DNA of 64,000 bases, from contig CM042092.1 in assembly GCA_023512835.1 (NCBI GenBank), forward strand, positions 49,500,900 through 49,564,899, in the 5' to 3' direction. This DNA is from Taxillus chinensis. Lineage: Eukaryota; Streptophyta; Magnoliopsida; Santalales; Loranthaceae. This document shows, one piece after another, positions 57,429 through 64,000 of this stretch. Both the position numbers and the translations under genes were made by a program. Below the pieces are notes generated by a model, which saw only the letters and a program-made list of their open reading frames with translations, ran no database searches and was not told where the DNA came from. Every line of letters starts with the position of its first letter. The first letter of the stretch is position 1.

Positions 57429-59790
57429 TGTAAAGACCCGTATTTGGGTAGGGCTGAGAGATAGCTTTTCTTTGGGGTTGAAAACATCTATATGGTATTG
57501 CGGCCATCGATGTGAGCATCTTGACAGTATTTGAGCCCAATTTTGGGTCGGGGCCCCGAAAGGTTCAGGTTGTTGACTTTTTTGGAGGTGTCTTTGGTTG
57601 ACTTTGTGCAATTATTGCTATGGGAGGCCAATTATTGGCAACAATATAAATAGGTGGAGGCAAGAGAGAGAAAGCAATTTTTTGCATTTGTTTGAGCTTA
57701 TGCGTGGAGGATAGCTTGGGCTTGAGGAGCTTAGAGATTAGTGACATGGTTTGGCGATTTGTGCCTATCCGATCCATAATAATACCTCCAGGTAGGTGAT
57801 TCTACTCTCTACAGTGGGATTAGCAAGCATGATTATGCTAGAAATCATGGACTTGGGGATGAACCCTAATTTTTTTGGGGGGAAAGCCAATTTTGGGTTA
57901 AATGTTGTGATTTAAGTGCATAAGAGGTGATTAAAACCTAATAGGTTGCATCTTGGTATGAGTTTTATGCTTTGTCGAAGGTTTGGGGGTTCTTTGGGTT
58001 GATTCATCAACGATGATGAACAGTGCCCTTGGTGCATTAAGGGACCAAGTGTCGGCGAAGGAAGGTAGGGTTGCTCGGATGCCTTCAATATTAATGAGTG
58101 TTGTTCCGGATTAGTGTTCAAGATGAATAGTGTTTCGGATGAGTGTTGTTCGGATTAGTTTTTCGGATGAGTAGTGTTCCGGATGAATAGTGTTCTAGAT
58201 TAGTGTTCGGATTCTTGTTTCGGATTAGTGTTCTGGATGAATAGTGTTCCAAATTAGTGTTCGGATGATTAGTGTTCTAGATTAGTGTTTCGGATGACTT
58301 TTGTTCCAGATTAGGGTTCCCAATAAGTACTCTTTTGGATTAGTGTTATGGATTAGTGTTGATCCAGATTAGTGTTCTGGATGAGTGTTATTCTAGATTA
58401 GTATTTCGGATGAGTAGTGTTTCTGATTAGTGTTCCGGATTAGTATTTTGGATGAATACTGTTGTTCTGGATTAGTATTCCAAATGAGTGTGGTTCTGGA
58501 TTAGTGTTCAGAATGAATAGTGTTATTCTGGATTAGTGTTTCGGATGATTAATGTTCCAAATTAGTGTTCCAGATGACTGTTGTTCCGCATTAGTGTTCC
58601 GGATGAGTAATGTTTCGGATTAGTGTTCCGGATGAGTAGTGTTACGAATGAGTGTTGATCCACGAATAGTGTTCTAGATGAGTGTTGTTAGGATGAGTAG
58701 TGTTTCGGATGAGTAGTATTCCGGATTAGTGTTTCGGATGAATAATGTTGTTTCAGATTACTGTTCCGGATAAGTAGTGTTCCAGATGAGTGTTGTTCCG
58801 GATTAGTGTTCTGTATGAGTAATGTTCCGGATTAGTGTTTTGGATAAGTGTTGTTCCGGATTAGTATTCTGGATGAATAGTGTTCTAGACTAGTGTTCGG
58901 GATGAGTGTTGTTCCGAATTAGTGTTCCGAATGAGTGGTTTTTGGATTAGTGTTTCGGATGAAGAGTATTCCCGATTAGTGTCCCCGATGAGTGTTGTTC
59001 CAAATCAGTGTTATGGATGCATAGTGTGCCAGAGTAGTACTGGATCGGTGTGATGCTCTGGATTTGGCCTGTGATGCTCCGGATTGACCAAGATATTACG
59101 GATTTGATCCTGATGTTCCAAATTTGACTTTTCGTCATAACTTAACTCGAACTTGTGCTTGGTTAACTGCATTGGTCTGACTCAATGCTTGAGGATAGAG
59201 TTGTGGTCTTGTGGAGACTGGCCTCTGTTATAGAGGGAGTGTTGTGAAACCCTAGTCGTTGACTTGTGTTGCTATAGTATGCATTAAGTTGCATGATTGG
59301 GGAACCTTCGTCCTGGGAGTTATATTATGGGTTGTTCAGTTGTGTTACGGTGTTGGTTTGTCCACCGAATGTGTGTTAAACTCCAAGTCGGAGGTAGGTA
59401 GGACCTATGACTTAGGTTCTTGTTTGGGTTTCTATGGGAAATCCGGTATGTGAGAAACATTGTGTTCTCCGTTGTGGATTGTTTGAGATAATTTTGGACT
59501 TAAAGGAGTCCATGAAGTGCCAATGGGCACTGTGAGAGCCTAGTGAGGCTATGTGACGAAATCTTTGTGGTTTCTCATGGTTTGTTTGAGGTTATGGTTG
59601 GGCCATGAGGGCTAAGGTGCCTATGGGGCGATGAGGGTGGTTGGCACCGTGAGAGCCTCATGGTCTGTTTGTTTGTATGTTGGTTGCTATGGTTAGCTTG
59701 TATACATACGTGTATTGTGTGAGACCTTTGGGTTTGTTGTGATATGCTATGCTCGCTTGTATATCTTTGTGTGATATCCGTCATCATCGG
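57429..59790 (+). repeat. 5' LTR of element F, 3' limit uncertain
   Basis: Begins TGTAAAGACCCGTATTTGGG, which is homologous to the minus-strand start of solo LTR C2; similarity continues through TTGAGCCCAATTTTGGGTCG and TTGTTGACTTTT (57535-57580). A TATA-like AATATAAATAGG lies at about 57641-57652. The large repeat field at 58090-59035 is inside. I could not find the GTGACA end expected for this group, so the right boundary (about 59790) is an estimate. Confidence 0.55.
58090..59035 (+). repeat. Short tandem repeats TTCCGGATTAGTGTT / CGGATGAGTAGTG
   Basis: Two alternating 14-16 bp units, typified by TTCCGGATTAGTGTT and TCGGATGAGTAGTG, run for almost 950 bp with many point changes and length variants. 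There are roughly sixty units by eye. No reading frame is conserved. Confidence 0.93.
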
Positions 59791-61799
59791 ATTTCGTGCG
59801 GGAGGGAAACCGTTTTTGGGGTGCGGTTCCCCCTAGCCTTCATCCAAATGGTGATGAAAATTACGAAGTCGCCACCAACCATTTTTGAGTGCGATTGGTT
59901 ACCTAAAAGGAAATTATCTATACCACTTGGAGATGGGCTCGAAAGTTTGTACGCGTGGGGGAGGACTAGCACGCCCACGACGCCCCTTTCGGGTACCTAT
60001 CTTAAGATTGGAGTTTCTAACTTGTTTTAACTATTTGATCTAAAGTTAATTATCCTAAAGCTAATATTGAATTTACATGTGGCCTATAAGTCTACTCTTT
60101 ATTTTCGAAGTCATTTGTTGAAGTTGAAATTAAGTCCAATTTGTCCTAAGTATCTAAAAGAAGTCCTAACTGTTTGGTTTTTTTCCTCTCTCTTCTTTAT
60201 TAAAGTTTAACCGCTAAACTCAATTTGTCCAAAAGTTTTAAAGGAAATTCTATAATTTGTTTAAAACTTAAATCTAAAGAGAAGGTAAAGTTTAATTATC
60301 TAAATAATGGCACTAGGGGTAAAGCGCATAAAAAGCTTAAGTGTTGAAAAAGTTTTGACTATATTCATAATTAAAACTAAATAGTCTAAAAATGGTAAAT
60401 GAAAACAAAGGCCAAGTAAAAAAAACTCAAGTATTTGAAAAGTCTAAGTAATTGAAAATTTTGAAGAAAATGTTTTTTTTGTTTTTTTATTTAAGAAAAG
60501 ATTTTTATTTTGCTAAAAAAGTTTTTCTTTTACAAAAAAAAGGTTTTTTTTTTAGAAAAGTTCTTTTGTTTTTGTTTTTTTATTTTGCATTTAAAAATAA
60601 AATAAAATAAAATAAATACAAATGTATAGGGAGTGATTGTGTCATTCACAAAACAAAAAGTAAACTCACTTTCTTTTCTTTTTTTTGTCTCTTCTTTTTT
60701 TTTTTGTCTCTTCTCTTTTCTCTTTCCTTTTTTTTTTTTTTTTTTCTCTCTTTTTTTTTTGTTTTTCCATTATGCCTTATCTACATCACATATTACAATA
60801 GGATACATAATCCATGGTTACATGCCCAAAGCTAATAACTTTCCACAGGCCCAAAATCAACAAAATTTCCCTACGGCCAACTAAAAACATATTACCAAGA
60901 TAGTAATACCCAAACCCAACATATTCGTAATACCCAAATTGACAAAACAGTAAGCAAACATACATAAAAAAAATAAAAATAAAAATAAAAGTAGCCAAAA
61001 TTCCATATGCGGGCTCAGACCACCAATGACAACCAAACTCATCCAACCCAATTGTCCAATGAATAAGTGCGGAGAGTGAGCAAAGCCAATGCAAAAACAA
61101 AACATAGTAAGCAAATTAAAGCATAAGTAAACGGAAATGGAAACCATAGATCAAACGTGCCAATATCGAACACATTAAGAGATCACTAGCATTGAAAACG
61201 AATTTTTCATTCTTTTTTTTTTAGCTTTGCTTCTCTAAATGCCAAGACAAAACCAAACCCAAAGAAATCGACACACGAGCAGAAGAGTCAATGGTAAGTT
61301 CCCTTTTTATTTATGCTGGCTTTCTATTTGACCCAAAATACATCTGCACCCAACACAAATTTTCCAAAACGGAGAGGATACCAATAAACCTCAAGACCCA
61401 GAAAGAGTAAACCAAACAAAACTACACTCATATAGAGAGGGAAAACAACGAGCCAAAGACACAGAAACAAACATAAACCCATGGAACTACATTGCACGAT
61501 GAAAATCAATCCAAGAGACTGACATGCAAACTGACTAATACAAGATTTAAACTAGAGAAAACATGACTAACCATTACTACACATGGAAACACCATTAAGG
61601 AATAAATATGGCATAAACGAATAAAAGGGAAAGGGGTTAACCACTCGGACAAACACCCCTCTCTTACGATGTGGCGTCCTCCTCATCGGCGTCCTGTGCA
61701 TCTTCCTCTTCACTGGACGACTAATGTGGGGCGCTAGATTATCTTCGCAGAGGTTGTTTGGAGTCGCGCAATGGGTCGGGCGACAGTGGTGGTGGAGGG
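59791..61799 (+). other. Leader/untranslated region of element F
   Basis: CGAAGTCGCCACCAACCATTTTTG and CCCACGACGCCCC (59860-59990) are typical of the 5' leader of a group of plant LTR elements (from memory). The rest is AT-rich, with T-runs at 60470-60760. Short ORFs are low complexity. It is cut at 61800 by the copia LTR. I see no coding gene. Confidence 0.4.
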
Positions 61800-62956
61800 T
61801 GATGGTCCCTTGGAGCCTAAGGGGGGGGGTGAATAGGCTCTTATTCAAACTCTTTCCTTTCACTCAAGACACAAACACTTATCTAGTTTAAGTGATAGAA
61901 TCACTGCGGAAGTTAACCAGATAGTGGAAGTATTTTGTTTTATTATCACAAGATGAATGCAACAAAATAGAAGCAAAACTCTCTTACACTCTGTTTACAA
62001 AATGAACTCACACACTAGCCAAGTTTTATCTCTAAAGATGATAAAGCTCCTCTCATCTTTACATAAAGTATAAGTATGAATATTTATACAAAACATTCCT
62101 AAGAGACAACCTTGGAACTTGTAGTTCTGAAATGCGTTCTGCACTAACTATCCCTCGGTAATCTCTCTGCCTTGACTGCTGCGGATTGTGGAGCTCAAAA
62201 TCTTGGATTTGAAGAGTATAAGTGTCTTTGTGAGTTCCGAGATACAATTAAGGTTGTGTCCACATATCCGGATGATCCACGTGTAAGATTCTTCATGTTC
62301 TCAATACATTCGTCTTACATCGGGACACCAAGAGCCGATAACTTTAAATGCGGTTTAGTTGGAGCGGTGTCTTCTTGGTCCGGTGTAATTATCCTTACTC
62401 CGTAGCTAATGAAGCTCGGAACCTTACTCCGTGTCGGTGGTTGCTTACTCCGTATCTATTTAGTCTTGGAATCCTTAGTCCGTGTCGCGCTTCCTTACTC
62501 CGCATGTAAATTCCTTATTCCGTATGTAAGTTCCTTACTCCGTATGTAAGTTCCTTACTCCGCATGTAAGTTCCTTACTCCGGACGAGTCTTGAAAAGTC
62601 CGATAACTTATTCCGTGTCAGCACTTTCTTACTCCGCATGTAAGTTCCTTACTCCGTATGTAATTTCCTTACTCCGTATGTAGGTTCCTTACTCCGCACT
62701 TATCCTTTAAGTTCTTAGTCCGTAGGAATGTTCCTTATTCCGTATGTATTTGTTACTTGGTTATTTACCAAGTGTTTGACGATACTCACTCTTGTCCAGG
62801 ATCGGGATTATGTATCCTGTCCTTAGCTTTGCTCACACGAGTGCATCTCCTGGATTAGTAACATATCTTCCGCAATGATCAAATAAACACAAAAAATCTC
62901 GGATCAAATTACATAAGGCTTTATCAGCATTATCCAAATTCGGGTTTGATCCAACA
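61800..62956 (-). repeat. 3' LTR of a second copia element of family 1
   Basis: Plus-strand ends TGATGGTCCC...TTTGATCCAACA, 1157 bp, closely similar to 9061-10262. On the minus strand a polypurine tract lies directly upstream, so this is the 3' LTR of an element that extends to the right. The array of 20-bp units at 62501-62580 has four copies here versus five in the other LTR. gaggg (61795-61799) is a candidate target-site half; the partner lies outside the window. Confidence 0.9.
62501..62697. repeat. 20-bp tandem repeats in copia LTR
   Basis: CGTATGTAAGTTCCTTACTC units occur four times at 62501-62580 and three times at 62634-62697, with a few changes, including a unit with AATTCCTTATTC. 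Same unit as at 9758-9858. Confidence 0.93.
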
Positions 62957-62966
62957 ATCTCCCCCA
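62957..62966 (-). promoter_or_regulatory. Polypurine tract of the second copia element
   Basis: On the minus strand TGGGGGAGAT directly precedes TGTTGGATC, the LTR start. Confidence 0.85.
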
Positions 62967-63111
62967 ATTATGGATATGCCCAAACCCATTGTAATCCGAT
63001 CTGGTAAGCAATGCAAAAGAATAACATACGGAATACGCAACACAACCAATTTCATTAATCAGCAACTAAATACAATTCAGCCTCAATACGGGTTTCTTTT
63101 CTTTTTTTTTA

Positions 63112-63996
63112 CTAAGGTACATAAGGCTTACTATACTTGAAGATCATAGTTGCTGCCTTCTCTCTCGGCTCATTATGCCTTTCATCGTAAAGGTGGAGTG
63201 TTGGCTCCAATGTTTGTCCACGATTAAGAACGACTTGATGAAGTGACAGACAAAGGCTCCATGCTATCTCCATCCAGTTGTTGTGGCACTTGCTTCTTGC
63301 CCCGAATGTCGCCTTGAGTTTCTCGGTCGGACGCAGGGGTGTGATACCCAACTCTTCATATAATCCGGCTTTCTTCACGGCTTCAGTTAGTCTGAGACAC
63401 AGAGGTTCCCATTGATTCTTCCTAACGAAGTGCTCCACAATCCGATGAGAATCAATGAGAATCATCCGCTTGGACCGAATCATGAAGACGACCATCATGA
63501 AGTGTGGCGACATGATCCAGTACGGAATGAGGATGGTTGAGAGAGTTTTCCATGGCTTGCTATCCTCGCGATTCCTGTCGATGAAAGTCCGAATTAACTC
63601 CACACCTGGGAAGATAGCCCTCATTCCAACATGGCAGAACTTCAAACAAGTGCCCATCTTCGTAAAGAGATGGAAACAACCTCATCTCCATTTTAGCGAC
63701 TCTCGAGAAGTTGTCAATGTCTTCGTAGTAAAGAGTCCTTTCTCCGAACAAAGAGTCCGAATGTCGGCCGGAGAGAAAGGGTACATTTCGAAAGACATCT
63801 TCTCTCAAGAAGACGCAGCATAAGATTTCATTGCCTTGCGCAAGCTTCCATCCGCATCAGACGGGTCAAACTCCGCATAGGATGGGAGGAAGGTATCAAC
63901 TGCGGATGAGGAGGATGGAGGAGGAGCTGGAGGTGCAGTAGAGGAGCTTGGTTGAGAGAAGCGGCTTCGTTTGGGAATTTGAACTCCCTGAAGCAC
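63112..63996 (-). pseudogene. Last ORF of the second copia element, unknown function
   Basis: The N-terminal frame (63996-63805) is Ser/Pro-rich (SSSTAPPAPPPSSSSAVDTF) and then acidic (FDPSDADGSLRKAMKSY). A second frame (63808-63560) begins MREDVFRNVPFLSGRHSDSL. A third (63657-63112) has FIDRNREDSKPWKTLSTILI, VFMIRSKRMILIDSHRIVEH and CLSLHQVVLNRG. They look like one frameshifted protein of about 290 residues. It ends 155 bp before the polypurine tract, so it is the 3'-most ORF of a copia element. I do not recognise the family. It differs from the PF20167-like ORFs and could be another domain of the same extra ORF; the start lies beyond the window. Confidence 0.45.
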
Positions 63997-64000
63997 TGAA

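Noticed and set aside
57429..61799. Full-length element F with a paired LTR
   Set aside because: Only one LTR and leader are visible; it is cut at 61800 by a copia LTR and no second LTR is in the window.
1..64000. tRNA, rRNA or other structural RNA genes
   Set aside because: I looked for tRNA-like B boxes (GGTTCGA) and found GGTTCGACCCC only within Athila-like LTRs (for example 20388 and 40920), with no cloverleaf around it.

Overview
This window is plant nuclear DNA, almost certainly from an angiosperm. It is built almost entirely of nested LTR retrotransposons, and I found no intact host gene, tRNA, rRNA or CRISPR array. The evidence is plant-type Ty1/copia (Sirevirus-like) and Ty3/gypsy (Athila/Tat-like) polyproteins, primer-binding sites for initiator tRNA-Met and tRNA-Asp type primers, a TRIM element, and many TG...CA LTRs flanked by 5-bp target-site duplications (TSDs). 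Nearly every coding region is broken by stops and frameshifts, so coding entries are mostly typed as pseudogenes. The species cannot be named from this sequence.

Layout, left to right. (1) 1-10262, minus strand: a Sirevirus-like copia element with 5' LTR at 9061-10262, gag, protease, integrase, RT and RNase H down to 3400, then a post-pol region with an extra ORF running off the left edge. (2) 10263-16804, minus: an Athila/Tat-like gypsy element (A), cut in its integrase by the copia. (3) 16805-18983 and 41041-about 41270, minus: fragments of an older element (D) coding for a DUF7745-like domain plus gag, cut by A and by B. (4) 18984-41040, plus: gypsy element B, both LTRs present, TSD aatgt. 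It has gag-pol, then an internal promoter-like block and a second ORF whose C-terminal part is a Ulp1/C48-type cysteine protease. (5) 28429-37094, minus: chromovirus-like element C inside B's second ORF, TSD gtatt, with an almost non-coding 4.7-kb interior.

(6) 41271-44621: T-rich leader-like DNA, a GGTCAACGG/GGTCGAAG repeat field and a truncated copia LTR. (7) 44622-56870, plus: an old Sirevirus-like element (H). Inside it sit a solo copia LTR (45195-46605), a 522-bp TRIM (48327-48848), a solo gypsy-type LTR (49077-50474), a solo Athila-like LTR (53055-54576) and a solo chromovirus-like LTR (54603-56802), each with a matching 5-bp duplication. (8) 56870-57425: a second D fragment. (9) 57429-61799: the 5' LTR and leader of another element (F), with about 1 kb of short tandem repeats. 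(10) 61800-64000, minus: the 3' LTR, polypurine tract and last ORF of another copia element of the first family.

Three themes stand out. First, three elements (two copia, one gypsy) carry an extra ORF after pol with what looks like the same plant-transposon-associated domain; in gypsy B this ORF ends in a Ulp1-like protease with recognisable His, Asp and Cys and is preceded by its own G-box cluster and TATA box. Second, the Athila-like LTRs (A, B, E) and the otherwise different LTRs of C share several hundred bp of U3, including a palindrome just upstream of the TATA box. Third, the nesting gives a relative chronology: D is older than A and B; A is older than copia 1; B is older than C; and H is older than its five insertions.
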